64,000 nucleotides of DNA from Streptomyces sp. NRRL S-350 (GCF_000719705.1 NZ_JOHO01000006.1:124001-188000); one strand, 5' to 3'; positions 9,580 through 18,729 are shown, numbered from the stretch's first letter. The notes: generated by a model from the sequence alone, not told the origin. Made by a program: numbers and translations.

Positions 9580-10533
9580 ATGGAGAACCTCCCGAACGCG
9601 GAAGCCCCCCTCTCCGACCCCTGGCTCGCGTACTTCGCCGACCGCGGGCACCCGGCTGTCCGCCGTGTCGGCGCCGGTGTCGAGGGTGTCGTCTACAGGC
9701 TGGGCGATGGCCGGGCCGCCAAGGTGTGGAGTGGTCGGCCGCCAACCGATTTCGATCTCACCCGCCAGGTGTACGCGGACATTGCGCGGCACCCGCTGCC
9801 GTTCTCCACTCCGGAGATCTTCGACATCGAGGACCACGACGGCGTCGTGGTGACGTACGAGCGCGAGCTGCCCGGAGACGCGATGCGAGTCGACTCCGCA
9901 CACGCCGCCTACGAGCGCGAGCTGCCCACCCGGCACCGCGACGCGCTACTTGCCGTTCTGCGCGGCTTGGCCTCCGTACCGGGCACCGACGCGATGCGCC
10001 GGTTGACCGTTCAGGGTGACGACCGTCCGCTGTGGCGGGATCACGACCACTTCCGCGACGCGCTCGCGGCCCTGGTCGCCAGGGCCGCGGCCCGGCACGG
10101 AGCGGCTTTGGCTGCCTGCGTGCCGGACTTCGAGGCGGGGGTCGAACGCACGCAACAGGCACTGCGCGTCCTCCCCGACGCGCCGGTGACCGCGATCCAC
10201 GGCGACCTGGTCCCACCCAACATCCACATCGACGCAGCGGGTCGGCCCGTCGCGGTGCTCGACTTCGGCTTCTACACGACCGCGGGCGACCCTGCCTTCG
10301 AGGCCGCCGTCACCGCTTCCGTCTACGACATGTACGGGCCGCACGCCGAGGAGCACACTGAGGAACTCACCCGGCTCTTCGCCCACGAGCTCGGCTACCC
10401 GCCAGCCACCCTCACCGCCTACCAGGCCGCATACGCCCTCACGACCTACGACCTCTTCGGCCTCGACGACCGTGACTGGCACTTCCGGTGGTGTGCAGGA
10501 CAGCTACGCCGCAACGCCGTGTTCCACGCCTGA
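9580..10533 (+). CDS. aminoglycoside-phosphotransferase-family kinase
   Basis: A 317-residue small-molecule kinase of the APH fold. The catalytic loop HGDLVPPNIH and metal-binding LDFGF are intact; an N-lobe Lys in RAAKVW near residue 48 and the loop GAGVEGVVYRLG fit ATP binding. Substrate cannot be told; many actinomycete members are not resistance enzymes. Upstream there is no clear ribosome site, but TAATAC lies about five bases before the ATG, so a leaderless transcript is possible. It stands alone, convergent with the next gene. Confidence 0.85.
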   Translation: MENLPNAEAPLSDPWLAYFADRGHPAVRRVGAGVEGVVYRLGDGRAAKVWSGRPPTDFDLTRQVYADIARHPLPFSTPEIFDIEDHDGVVVTYERELPGDAMRVDSAHAAYERELPTRHRDALLAVLRGLASVPGTDAMRRLTVQGDDRPLWRDHDHFRDALAALVARAAARHGAALAACVPDFEAGVERTQQALRVLPDAPVTAIHGDLVPPNIHIDAAGRPVAVLDFGFYTTAGDPAFEAAVTASVYDMYGPHAEEHTEELTRLFAHELGYPPATLTAYQAAYALTTYDLFGLDDRDWHFRWCAGQLRRNAVFHA

Positions 10534-10706
10534 GCGGTCGACCGTCACAGCACCCGCTGAGGCAGCAACCCCTACCAGGTACTGCCCACCCCCGCGGCGC
10601 CCGCCACCACCGCTTCACCGACCTGCTCCACCAGCGCCGGTACGCACCGAGCGCACAGAGGGTCCTCCCGACCGTTCCGGCCGGCTGTGGCGAGGGCGCT
10701 GCCTGG

Positions 10707-12284
10707 TTAGTCCAGCCGGAAGCGCAGGCGGACGTCCTCTGCCCACTGCCCTGTTTCGGCGTCGCCCTCCTGCCACCGTCCGTTGTCATGGATCAGCGTC
10801 CGCGGCCCGAGCAGAACTCGTGGGAACGGGGACCGGCTCGGCACCCGGGGAAGCACCTCGATGGTGTCCACGCGGAAGGCGGGCACCTTGAATCCGCACG
10901 GATCGCCCTCATGGAACAGCACGGATCCGTGGCCGGAGAACCAGGCGACGACGCTGGAGTCGGCCAGGTTGCAGACAACCGGGACGTCAATGGTCCCGGA
11001 CGCGGTGTCGCAGTCCTTCTCCTGCACCTCCGGCGCCGCCAGGAGGAGTGCCCGGGGGATCAGTTGGGCCTGCGGGTCGGCTGCCGAGCCGAGGAACATC
11101 AGGGAGTTCCGGGATTCCGGGCCGGCCATGTCTTTGACCATGACAGGCACCGCGTCCCAGCCGTCCAGGCTCTGCGCAGCGCGGTAGGCCGCCGCGCACC
11201 GGGCCAGGTCGCCCAAGCCGTCGAAGTACGTCGCGTCGAGGGTCAGTCCGTCGCCGTCGTCGAAACAGAGGACCGACTCGGGGGCACAGGTGGTGAGGAA
11301 GTCGAGCAGGAGCGGATGGTCGCCAAGGAGAGCGTCGCTGTCCGGGTCGGCGAGCGCCCGCATCAGGTGCACGTGCTGACCGTCCTTCTCGACCCGGGCG
11401 GAAACGGTCAGGGCGAAGCCCGCCGGGTGGACGTAACCGAAGTGGTGCTCGTTGGCGGTACGCAGCACCGGCAGTTCCGCGGACGCGGGAGTGGTCTCGA
11501 CGCACACCCCGGTGGGGTGGTCCATGACGAAACCTGCCAGCACATAGGGCTGGGGCAGGTGCGCGAGGCCTCCCATGACCTTGCCGCTCAGCGCGAGTTC
11601 GCGCATCCTTCGGTCGCGTCGCGCCGGTTCTCCGAAGGTGGCCAGGTAGAGCGCCTCCCGCTCGGCGGGTGTTCCTTGCTCGAACCACGCGTACAGGTCC
11701 AGGGATGTGATGAGGCTCGCCTGGCTGTCGGCATCGCGGTGGATCTGGATCCGGACCGGTCCGGTGATCGGTTCGGCGATCTTCCGGGCAGCGTCGGCAC
11801 GCGCCTGCTCGAGGTAGCCGGGGGCGCTGACCTCCCTGATCGCGTCCCGGATCTCCGCCACGGGCCGCATGTCCTTGGGGGTGAAGTGCTTGGACTTCTT
11901 GGCGGACGCCAGGAAATGGGACAGCTCCACGATGAAGGCGGCGTCCATCATCCGGAAATGGACGGCCGCGGACTCCGGCCCGGTCAGCTTCACCAAGGCC
12001 AGACCGGTCGGGAACTGGGCTGCCAGCAGGCACTCGGCGTCCGCCCGGTTCAGCCTGATCCGCCCGTCGTCCCGGTCCGTCGCCCGGACGCTGAAGCCGA
12101 CGAAGACTCCGGATACCGGCCCGGTCCGGCCGAAGCCCGCGGCCAGGTCCGGCTGGCACAGGAAATCGAACCCGAAGTCGTGTTCGACCTTGTTGGGGAT
12201 GATGAGGTTCTGCTCGCAGGAGAGCCGGAACCGGGCCTCTCCGATCGCCCCGATGCGCTGGGCGGCGTTGCGCTTCTTCGGCAT
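10707..12284 (-). CDS. large protein with degenerate DUF4365-like N terminus
   Basis: A 525-residue protein I do not recognise beyond its N terminus. Residues 10-70 resemble DUF4365, a restriction-endonuclease-like fold: RIGAIGEARF (Glu16), then HDFGFDF (Asp40) spaced as in PD-(D/E)XK proteins. Where family members have QVK, this protein has GFSVRA, so the catalytic Lys appears to be Arg67. The remaining 450 residues look soluble and mixed alpha/beta, with no signal peptide or membrane segment and no motif I can name. It stands alone, with no methyltransferase or helicase beside it. The ATG is followed by PKKRNAAQR. A defence-related origin is only a guess. Confidence 0.75.
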   Translation of the reverse strand: MPKKRNAAQRIGAIGEARFRLSCEQNLIIPNKVEHDFGFDFLCQPDLAAGFGRTGPVSGVFVGFSVRATDRDDGRIRLNRADAECLLAAQFPTGLALVKLTGPESAAVHFRMMDAAFIVELSHFLASAKKSKHFTPKDMRPVAEIRDAIREVSAPGYLEQARADAARKIAEPITGPVRIQIHRDADSQASLITSLDLYAWFEQGTPAEREALYLATFGEPARRDRRMRELALSGKVMGGLAHLPQPYVLAGFVMDHPTGVCVETTPASAELPVLRTANEHHFGYVHPAGFALTVSARVEKDGQHVHLMRALADPDSDALLGDHPLLLDFLTTCAPESVLCFDDGDGLTLDATYFDGLGDLARCAAAYRAAQSLDGWDAVPVMVKDMAGPESRNSLMFLGSAADPQAQLIPRALLLAAPEVQEKDCDTASGTIDVPVVCNLADSSVVAWFSGHGSVLFHEGDPCGFKVPAFRVDTIEVLPRVPSRSPFPRVLLGPRTLIHDNGRWQEGDAETGQWAEDVRLRFRLD

Positions 12285-12646
12285 GGTCCCCCGGATCGCA
12301 TGTTCCGGTCACGCGGACCGGGTGCGTCTGCTGCTCCCCCGGCCGCATCCGCTGCTCGTTCCTCATTGTCGCAGCCGCCCCGGACCGCCCGCACGGATAT
12401 CCGATCACCGCTCTGTGGCATTCGCGGGCTTGCGCTCCCCGAACGGTTCCGGGATGGTTCCCGGGCGGCCCAGGGCACGGCCTGACCGGGCTGCGGCCGA
12501 CAAGGCGTGTTCCGGCCGCACGGTCCGTGCCCGTCGGCGGGAGCGCCATCCCTTGCTCCGCCAAGAAGACCTGCTGGGGACGCCCGGCCCGCCCGGGAAG
12601 CGCGTACCTGACCTGTCGCGTCGCCGGGTTGGGGCCGGACGGTGCG
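12285..12646. other. intergenic region, nothing recognised
   Basis: About 360 bases between two genes read leftward. It should hold the promoter of the large DUF4365-like protein. I see no convincing promoter, hairpin or small gene; readable frames here are shadows without homology. Confidence 0.4.
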
Positions 12647-13474
12647 TCACGAACGTCGAAGGCGCGGGAGACGGCAGTAGCGCTCGCCCCCTTCGAATGC
12701 GACGGTCGGCCCGGGGGCGATCTCGGTGAAGCCCGCGTCGTGGACCACCGGCAGCTCACTGCGGAGGAGTTCCTCCCACGTCTCCGGCGAGGCCGTCCGC
12801 ACCGCCAGCGCGAAACCGGCCTCGGCCCACTCCTTGCGCTGCGTGCCGTCCAGCCGCCACCACGCGAGCTGGGCGGCGTGTCCGGTCTGCGCCATCGTCT
12901 TTCCCGCGCTCATCTCCAGTTCCGGGTTGAGCCACAGCACCGGCACTCCCGGCTCGGGTGCGCCGACCTCGACGGTTTCCTCCAGGTCCGTCCCGGAGAC
13001 CTGCAGCTTGGCGAGCTCCTTCGGCCAGCCGTCCAGCAGGACCGGCGGGAAGACCCGCACCTCCGCTTCCCGGCCCCGCACCGTGATCCCCGGCAGTTCG
13101 CCCGCCCGGCGCCACTCCCCGCCCCGGGCCCGGCGGACCACCTTGCGGATCCTGGCGTCCTCCCACGCCTCGACCCGCTCCGCCCACTCGCCGTCGGCGT
13201 CGGTCACCCGGGGGTCGGCCAGCAGGGTGAGCACCGCCCGGGCCGAGGTCTCCAGCGCGTCCGTCCGCCCCGGCGGGGTGGCCCGCTCCAGCCGGACGAG
13301 CAGCGGCAGCACGTACTGCGGCCGCGCGTCGCGGTCCTCGCCGGCCGGGGAGTCGCCGGAGCCGGCGCCGGGGCGGGACTCAGGGTCGGGGGTGGGGCCG
13401 GAAGGCAGGGCAGTGGAAGCCGGGCCAGTGGAAGCCGGGGCAGCGGAAGCCGGGGCATCGAACGGAGAAGTCAC
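12647..13474 (-). CDS. peptidyl-tRNA hydrolase, Pth2-like
   Basis: A 275-residue protein whose C-terminal 120 residues match the Pth2 hydrolase fold: the motif SAGKTMAQTGHAAQ corresponds to the family's GKxxAQ-H segment, followed by FALAVRTAS and the closing VHDAGFTEIAPGPTVAF. Pth2 enzymes release peptides from dropped-off peptidyl-tRNA. The N-terminal 50 residues are Pro/Ser/Gly linker, and 50-150 is an actinobacterial domain of unknown role. Main bacterial Pth is a different fold, so this is an accessory enzyme. Activity is inferred from the motif. The upstream ATG was chosen; a later start would only trim disordered sequence. Confidence 0.8.
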   Translation of the reverse strand: MTSPFDAPASAAPASTGPASTALPSGPTPDPESRPGAGSGDSPAGEDRDARPQYVLPLLVRLERATPPGRTDALETSARAVLTLLADPRVTDADGEWAERVEAWEDARIRKVVRRARGGEWRRAGELPGITVRGREAEVRVFPPVLLDGWPKELAKLQVSGTDLEETVEVGAPEPGVPVLWLNPELEMSAGKTMAQTGHAAQLAWWRLDGTQRKEWAEAGFALAVRTASPETWEELLRSELPVVHDAGFTEIAPGPTVAFEGGERYCRLPRLRRS

Positions 13475-13520
13475 CCGTCCAGCATGCCAGCCCCTCCACG
13501 CCCGGTTCGGCCCGCCCCGT

Positions 13521-14057
13521 TCAGCGCAGTCGCTGCCGAAGCTCGTCCACGGCCGCCCGGATCCTCGCCCCGTAGGCGCCCTCCGGCAACGCGTCGAGGC
13601 TGCGCACCGCCCGCTCCAGTTGCTCGCGCGCGAGGTCGGGCTCGCCGAGTTTGAGGTGGTCCGACGCCAGGTTCAGGTGCAGCGAGGGGTAGAAGGCGCG
13701 CACCTGGACGGTCGACCCGTACGTGCGGGCGCGTTCGACGGTCAGCGAGTCGGCGGCCGCCAGGGCCCGCCGGTCCCACTCCAGCTCGGCCTGCGGGTCG
13801 TCCTGCAGGTCGGCCAGGTAGTGCGCCAGCACACACCGGTGGAAGACGTCCTGCTCACCCAGGGCCTCCCAGAGCGCCTCGAAGCCGGCCCGCGCCTCGG
13901 CGGTCCGTCCGCGCTGCGCCGCCCGTACGCCGTCCAGCCCGAGCGCGATCCGAGCCAGTTCCGGCTCGGTCTCGGGCTCCTCGCCGGCGGCCACCAGGCC
14001 GTCCTCGTCACCCGGACCACCCGTGGACGGATCGCACATACCAGACACATGGGACAT
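13521..14057 (-). CDS. TPR-like conserved protein
   Basis: A 178-residue all-helical protein with tetratricopeptide-like helices: AQRGRTAEARAGFEALWEAL, then LHLNLASDHLKLGEPDLA and REQLERAVRSLDAL. The first 30 residues are acidic and disordered. No enzyme motif. Similar small TPR proteins in Streptomyces are usually annotated as hypothetical, and binding of another protein is the most that can be said. It follows the acidic 309-residue protein gene in the same direction, 128 bases away. Confidence 0.72.
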   Translation of the reverse strand: MSHVSGMCDPSTGGPGDEDGLVAAGEEPETEPELARIALGLDGVRAAQRGRTAEARAGFEALWEALGEQDVFHRCVLAHYLADLQDDPQAELEWDRRALAAADSLTVERARTYGSTVQVRAFYPSLHLNLASDHLKLGEPDLAREQLERAVRSLDALPEGAYGARIRAAVDELRQRLR

Positions 14058-14185
14058 GTCCGCAGCCTAACGGGCCGCCTGCGGAGTCGCCCCGTCCGCC
14101 GGGGCCCCGCCCGGCACCGGGCGCTCCGACGCCCCCGGACCGGGCGGCGCGGCGTCCGGTCAGCGCCGGTCAGCACAACGTCCGG

Positions 14186-15115
14186 TCAGCGCCGGTAGCC
14201 GCGCTGGGGGTCCCGTTCCTCCGCGTCCTCGTACATCAGGAACCAGCCCTCCGGGTGGGTGGCGGCGAGCAGCACCTCCGTCCGCTGCTCCGCGGTCAGC
14301 TCCGGATCTCCGTCGTCCGGCCCGAAGACCCCGAACAGTTCGTCGTGGCAGCCGTCCCAGTCGTAGTCGTAGAGGTCGGCCGGAAGGTCGCCCATCATGT
14401 CCGCCACCGACTCGGGCTGTGCGCCGAGCAGCGTCCGGGCGTCCAGCAGCGCCATCCGCAGCGCGATCTCCTCGGCCAGGCAGCGCGGCAGCGGCCACTC
14501 GCCGAGCGCGAGGTCGTCGGCGAGGTCGTCGAAGGCCCGGGCCATCGCGCGGCGCCAGCCCTGGTGCATCCGCCAGGTGCGCTGGGGCAGCCGGGCGAAG
14601 ACCGTCCAGTCCACGTCCTCGCCGTCGACGACCGCCTCGTCCCCGTGCTCGTCGAGGTCGTCGTAGGCCGCGTCGGCGAGGCCGAGGAGCTGGGCGTGCA
14701 GGAGGCAGGCGGTGCGCGGGGTGAGCGTCCAGTCCCCGCCCGCGCCGCCGTCCTCGTCCTCGCCCTCCAGCGGGAAGAGTTCGGCGAAGTCGGGCGTGAA
14801 GTCCTCGGTGACGCTGATCTCCAGCGTCCCGCCGACGGCCTCGACCCCGGGAATGGCGGCCACCAGCCGGTCCGGGTGCAGCAGGGCACCGAGCGCCGCG
14901 TTGGCGTCCTCGGTGACCTCGCGCAGCAGCTCGCGGCGCTGGCCGGCCGGGTCGATGCCCTCGAAGTCCAGTTCCTCGACGGCCCTGATCGCGGCCGCGC
15001 GCAGAGCCGGCCAGTCGGTGATCCGAAGGCCCAGCACCACCGTCGCCTCGATCTCCTGCGCACCGGAGTCCTCCGCCGCGCCCGGCCCCTGTGGATGATC
15101 GCTTCGCTCGCCCAT
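14186..15115 (-). CDS. conserved hypothetical acidic protein
   Basis: A 309-residue, strongly acidic, Trp-containing soluble protein (LYDYDWDGCHDELFGVFGPD near the C terminus). No signal peptide, membrane segment or catalytic motif that I recognise. The start is the ATG giving MGERSDHPQG, placed 125 bases from the divergent YbjQ-family gene; a longer frame upstream reads through that gene and is a shadow. The stop lies inside a 17-bp direct repeat (GTCCGGTCAGCGCCGGT, at about 14155 and 14180), suggesting a small duplication at the gene end. Function unknown. Confidence 0.7.
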   Translation of the reverse strand: MGERSDHPQGPGAAEDSGAQEIEATVVLGLRITDWPALRAAAIRAVEELDFEGIDPAGQRRELLREVTEDANAALGALLHPDRLVAAIPGVEAVGGTLEISVTEDFTPDFAELFPLEGEDEDGGAGGDWTLTPRTACLLHAQLLGLADAAYDDLDEHGDEAVVDGEDVDWTVFARLPQRTWRMHQGWRRAMARAFDDLADDLALGEWPLPRCLAEEIALRMALLDARTLLGAQPESVADMMGDLPADLYDYDWDGCHDELFGVFGPDDGDPELTAEQRTEVLLAATHPEGWFLMYEDAEERDPQRGYRR

Positions 15116-15239
15116 GGGGCTACGGTACGGCCTTTCGGTCGCCCGATCACCGGTCCGAGCCTGGTTCCGGAAGCCTTCTCGGCCACCGACCGGCCCCGCC
15201 TCTGTCACTCGGACGCGTGGCATCGGCAGGATGAGTGCC

Positions 15240-15611
15240 ATGGCTGACATCAATGAGTACGGCGGTGGGCAGGGCCCGAACGCCGACGTCCTGGTCGTGA
15301 CCACCAACGACATCCCCGGTTTCCGGGTCGACCACGTGATCGGCGAGGTCTTCGGGCTGACCGTCCGCAGCCGCCACCTCGGCAGCCAGATCGGCGCCGG
15401 GCTGAAGTCGCTGATCGGCGGAGAGCTGCGCGGTCTGACGAAGACCCTGGTCGAGAGCCGCAACGAGGCGATGGAGCGGCTGGTCGAGCAGACCAAAGCG
15501 CGCGGCGGCAACGCCGTCCTGATGATGCGCTTCGACGTGACGGAGGCCGCCGACGTCGGCACCGAGGTCTGTGCCTACGGCACCGCCGCGGTGATCTCGC
15601 CCATCGCCTGA
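15240..15611 (+). CDS. YbjQ/DUF74 family protein
   Basis: A 123-residue protein of the UPF0145/YbjQ family, which forms pentameric rings and is often labelled heavy-metal-binding. Conserved features: VVTTNDIPGF, VIGEVFGLTVRSR, a long helix with RNEAMERLVEQ, and GGNAVLMMRFDV. Length is typical. An in-frame ATG three codons upstream with a closer purine run is an alternative start. Function of the family is not settled. Confidence 0.88.
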   Translation: MADINEYGGGQGPNADVLVVTTNDIPGFRVDHVIGEVFGLTVRSRHLGSQIGAGLKSLIGGELRGLTKTLVESRNEAMERLVEQTKARGGNAVLMMRFDVTEAADVGTEVCAYGTAAVISPIA

Positions 15612-15670
15612 GTCGCCCGCTCGGGGAAGACGGCACAGGCGACGCGAGCGGCCCAAGCGGCACAGACGAC

Positions 15671-15712
15671 GGGAACTGCGGGAACTGCGGGAACGGCGGG
15701 AGCCGCGGGAAC
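15671..15712. repeat. 9-bp tandem repeat
   Basis: Four and a half units of GGGAACTGC-like sequence (two exact, then GGGAACGGC and GGGAGCCGC, then a partial), just ahead of the flavin monooxygenase. Short arms GACGAC and GTCGTC flank the array. Confidence 0.8.
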
Positions 15713-15741
15713 AGTCGTCCGGCCCCCGATGTTTCACCGGC

Positions 15742-16866
15742 GTGACTGTTTACGGTGCAACGAACAGCGCTCCCCAGCGTGTGGACGTCGTGGTGGTGGG
15801 CGCCGGACAGGCGGGCCTGTCCGCCGCCTACCACCTGCGCCGCCGCGGCTTCGCCCCCCACCGGGCCGACGCCGACGGCGGCTTCGTCGTCCTCGACGCC
15901 AACCCCGCACCCGGCGGCGCCTGGGCCCACCGTTCGCCGTCCCTGCGGATGGCCACCGTGCACGGCTTCCACGACCTCCCGGACGCCGTGCTGCCGCCGC
16001 CCGATCCCCAGGCCCCCGCCCGCGAGGTGGTGCCGGGGTACTTCGCGGCGTACGAGGCCCGGCACGCGCTCCCCGTCGTACGCCCCGTCGCGGTGCACGC
16101 CGTACGCGCGGAGTCCGAGCGCCCGGACTCCCGGCTACTGGTCGAGACCGACCGCGGCACCTGGTCCACCCGCGCGCTGATCAACGCCACCGGCACCTGG
16201 ACCCGCCCGTTCGTGCCGCACTATCCCGGCCACTACGCCGGCCGCCGGCTCCACTACGCCGACTACCGCGGCCCCGAGGAGTTCGCCGGCAAACGCGTCC
16301 TGGTGGTGGGCGGCGGAGCCTCGGCGATCCAGGTGCTGTCGGAGGTGGCGGCGGTCGGCGAGACGGTCTGGGTCACCCGCTCCGAACCCGTCTTCCACGA
16401 CGGGCCGTTCACCCCCGAGTACGGGCGGGCGGTGGTCGCCCGGGTCGAGGAGCGGGTGCGGCAGGGCCTGCCGGTGCGCAGCGTGGTGAGCGTGACCGGG
16501 CTCGGGCCGTCCGTCGCCTACCGGCGTGCCGAGGAGTTGGGTGCGCTGCACCGGCGGCCGATGTTCGACCGCCTCACCGAGCACGGGGTCGCCTGGGGCG
16601 ACGAGGAGCTGGCGGTGGACGCGATCGTCTGGGCCACCGGCTTCCGGCCCGAGGTCGGCCACCTCGCCCCACTCGGACTGCGCTCTCCCGGCGGCGGCAT
16701 CGCGCTCACCGGCACCCGGGCCACCGCCGATCCGCGCGTCCACCTGGTCGGCTACGGCCCGTCCGCCAGCACGGTCGGCGCCAACCGGGCCGGGCGCGCG
16801 GCCGTCAACGACCTGGTCGAGCTCCTCGGGGATCCGGCGAAGCTGCCCGTGCCGGCCACCGCCTGA
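15742..16866 (+). CDS. flavin-dependent monooxygenase-like oxidoreductase
   Basis: A 374-residue FAD/NAD(P)H enzyme of the flavin-containing monooxygenase group. FAD-binding GAGQAGLS near residue 20, NADP-binding VVGGGASAIQV near 195, and the late ATGFRPE motif are present; the group hydroxylates or oxidises soft nucleophiles or ketones. The family's FxGxxxHxxxY fingerprint is only partly kept (FAGKRV precedes the second Rossmann site), closer to CzcO-like proteins. It begins at GTG right after a 9-bp repeat array, and converges on the paa operon with a hairpin between. Substrate unknown; not clearly tied to phenylacetate. Confidence 0.85.
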   Translation: MTVYGATNSAPQRVDVVVVGAGQAGLSAAYHLRRRGFAPHRADADGGFVVLDANPAPGGAWAHRSPSLRMATVHGFHDLPDAVLPPPDPQAPAREVVPGYFAAYEARHALPVVRPVAVHAVRAESERPDSRLLVETDRGTWSTRALINATGTWTRPFVPHYPGHYAGRRLHYADYRGPEEFAGKRVLVVGGGASAIQVLSEVAAVGETVWVTRSEPVFHDGPFTPEYGRAVVARVEERVRQGLPVRSVVSVTGLGPSVAYRRAEELGALHRRPMFDRLTEHGVAWGDEELAVDAIVWATGFRPEVGHLAPLGLRSPGGGIALTGTRATADPRVHLVGYGPSASTVGANRAGRAAVNDLVELLGDPAKLPVPATA

Positions 16867-16876
16867 CCGCCGGACG

Positions 16877-16896
16877 CCCGGCCACCGGTGGCCGGG
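16877..16896. terminator. bidirectional hairpin between convergent genes
   Basis: Perfect 20-bp palindrome CCCGGCCACCGGTGGCCGGG just after the monooxygenase stop and facing the paaE stop. No T-run follows, as is usual for GC-rich actinomycete terminators. Confidence 0.6.
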
Positions 16897-16926
16897 TACC
16901 GGGCTCCGCAGCAGTCACGGCTCGGC

Positions 16927-16954
16927 GGTCGCACCCCGGGGGTCGCACCCCGGG
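16927..16954. repeat. 14-bp direct repeat
   Basis: Two exact adjacent copies of GGTCGCACCCCGGG plus a partial third, immediately downstream of the paaE stop. Confidence 0.85.
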
Positions 16955-16962
16955 GTCGCGCC

Positions 16963-18096
16963 TCAGCGGTCGTAGTCGACGGTCACCCGGTCGGTGAGCG
17001 GTCGGGCCTGGCAGGTGAGCACGTAGCCGGCGGCCAGCTCCTTCTCCTCCAGGGCGAAGTTGCGGCGCATCTCCACCTCGCCCTCGGTGACCAGCGCGCG
17101 GCAGGTGCCGCAGACACCGCCCTTGCAGGCGAACGGCAGGTCGGGGCGGGAGCGCTGGGCGCCGTCCAGGATCGAGCGGTCGCGCGGGAGGGAGAGGGTG
17201 CTGCCCCGGCCGTCGAGGACGACGGTGACCTCGCTGTGCACAGCGCCCGCGCCGTCGGATGAGGTGTCCGCCCCGTCCCGGTCGTCGTCGCGCTCCGCGA
17301 ACGGCTCGTCCTCGGCGTGGAACAGTTCCTGATGCACGCGCTCGCCCGGGACGCCCAGCTCGCCGAGCAGCTCCTTGGCCCCGGCGACCATGCCGAACGG
17401 GCCGCACAGCCACCAGTGCCCGACGCTCCCGACGTCCACCAGCGCCGCCAGCAGCGCCCGCACCCGCTCCGGGTCGAGGCGGCCGCTGAGCAGTTCGGCG
17501 TCCCTGGTCTCCCGGGAGAGCACATGGACCAGCTGGAAGCGGCCGAGGTAGCGGTCCTTCAGGTCCGCCAGCTCATCGGCGAACATCACGGTGTCGCTGC
17601 GCCGGTTGCCGTAGAGCAGGGTGACGGTGGAGCAGCGGTCGGCGGCCAGTACCGAGCCGGCTATCGACAGCATGGGGGTGATGCCGGAACCGGCCGCGAG
17701 CAGCACGTGGTCGGCCGGGACACCGAGTTCGGGGGTGAAGAGGCCCGAGGGCGTCAGGACCTCCACCTCCTCGCCCGGCTGCGCCTCGCGCACCAGCCAG
17801 CGCGAGAACAGCCCGCCCGGCACCTCCCGGACGGCGATCTGCAGCGGGCCTCCGACGGGGGCGCAGATCGAGTACGAGCGGCGCTCGTCGACGTCGTCCA
17901 CGACCTTGCGCAGGGTCAGGGTCTGCCCGGGGCGGAAGGCGTACTCGTCCGCGAGCTCGTCCGGCACCGCGAAGGTGACCGCCACGGCGTCCTCGCAGAG
18001 CCGCTCCACCCGGTCGATCCGCAGCCGACGGAAGGCGGGGCGGCGGGCCGGGCGGATACCGGTCGCCGGGGTGCCGGCGGGGGAAGCGGCGAGCAT
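16963..18096 (-). CDS. paaE: phenylacetyl-CoA epoxidase reductase PaaE
   Basis: Reductase that passes electrons from NADPH to the PaaABC epoxidase, 377 residues. The N-terminal FAD domain has RRSYSICAP (the RxYS flavin motif), followed by the NADP domain AAGSGITPMLS, and a C-terminal plant-type ferredoxin with CKGGVCGTC and a later Cys in VLTCQARP, giving the four 2Fe-2S ligands. An Ala/Pro tail at the N terminus and an acidic linker (about 260-290) before the ferredoxin lengthen it slightly. It starts directly after the paaD stop. Confidence 0.95.
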   Translation of the reverse strand: MLAASPAGTPATGIRPARRPAFRRLRIDRVERLCEDAVAVTFAVPDELADEYAFRPGQTLTLRKVVDDVDERRSYSICAPVGGPLQIAVREVPGGLFSRWLVREAQPGEEVEVLTPSGLFTPELGVPADHVLLAAGSGITPMLSIAGSVLAADRCSTVTLLYGNRRSDTVMFADELADLKDRYLGRFQLVHVLSRETRDAELLSGRLDPERVRALLAALVDVGSVGHWWLCGPFGMVAGAKELLGELGVPGERVHQELFHAEDEPFAERDDDRDGADTSSDGAGAVHSEVTVVLDGRGSTLSLPRDRSILDGAQRSRPDLPFACKGGVCGTCRALVTEGEVEMRRNFALEEKELAAGYVLTCQARPLTDRVTVDYDR

Positions 18097-18729
18097 TCAG
18101 ATCTCCTTGACGCGTTCGAACGGCTCCCGGCAGGCGAGGCAGCGCCAGAGCGCCTTGCAGGCGGTGGAACCGAAGCGGGACAGCTCCTCCGTCTCCGCGC
18201 CACCGCAGAGCGGACAGGGCACGGGGGCGGCCGCGGCGGCACCGGTCACGGCTCCGGCACGGGTCACGGCTCCGGCACGGGTCGGGCCCAGGGTCAGCGC
18301 GACCGGTCCGGTCGGCCCGGCGGCCTCGGTCGGCCGCGGCGGCGCGATGCCCGCCTCGGCGAGCTTGCGGCGGCCTTCCGCGGTGATCAGGTCGGTGGAC
18401 CACGGCGGGTCCAGCCGCAGGCGCACCCGGACGTCCGGGTACCCGGCCGCGCGCAGGCGACGGTCCACGTCGGCGGCCATCTCGGCGACGGCGGGGCAGC
18501 CCGAGTAGGTCGGGGTCAGCCAGGCGGTGACCGCGCCGCTGCCGCCGTCCACCTCGACCCCGGCGAGGACGCCCAGGTCGGCCAGGGTCAGCATGGGCAG
18601 CTCCGGGTCCGGGACGGCTGCGGCGACCGCCCAGGCCAGGTCGCGGTCCGCCGCCATAGCGGTTTCCGCCGCCGTGCCCGCAGGGTTCGTCGCCGCGCCC
18701 GCAGGGTTCGTCGCCGCGCCGCTCGTCAC
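18097..18729 (-). CDS. paaD: phenylacetate pathway maturation protein PaaD
   Basis: A 210-residue MIP18/DUF59-family protein, needed in the family for iron or Fe-S maturation of the epoxidase system. The conserved DPELPMLTLADLGV and TPTYSGCPA stretch is intact (Cys of the DUF59 core), and the C terminus has a zinc-like CPLCGG...CLAC set seen in PaaD. Two short in-frame repeats lengthen it: ATNPAG near the start and RAGAVT in the linker before the Cys cluster. The GTG start overlaps the paaC stop (GTGA); a second GTG sits one codon upstream. Confidence 0.94.
   Translation of the reverse strand: MTSGAATNPAGAATNPAGTAAETAMAADRDLAWAVAAAVPDPELPMLTLADLGVLAGVEVDGGSGAVTAWLTPTYSGCPAVAEMAADVDRRLRAAGYPDVRVRLRLDPPWSTDLITAEGRRKLAEAGIAPPRPTEAAGPTGPVALTLGPTRAGAVTRAGAVTGAAAAAPVPCPLCGGAETEELSRFGSTACKALWRCLACREPFERVKEI

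Noticed and set aside
10488-12485. Rightward 665-codon frame opposite the DUF4365-like gene
   Set aside because: Low-complexity Gly/Val/Arg/Gln composition typical of antisense frames; the leftward protein has normal composition and an N-terminal motif.
14154-14204. 26-bp duplication around GTCCGGTCAGCGCCGGT at a gene end
   Set aside because: Noted inside the gene entry; two copies only, no wider pattern, probably a chance local duplication.
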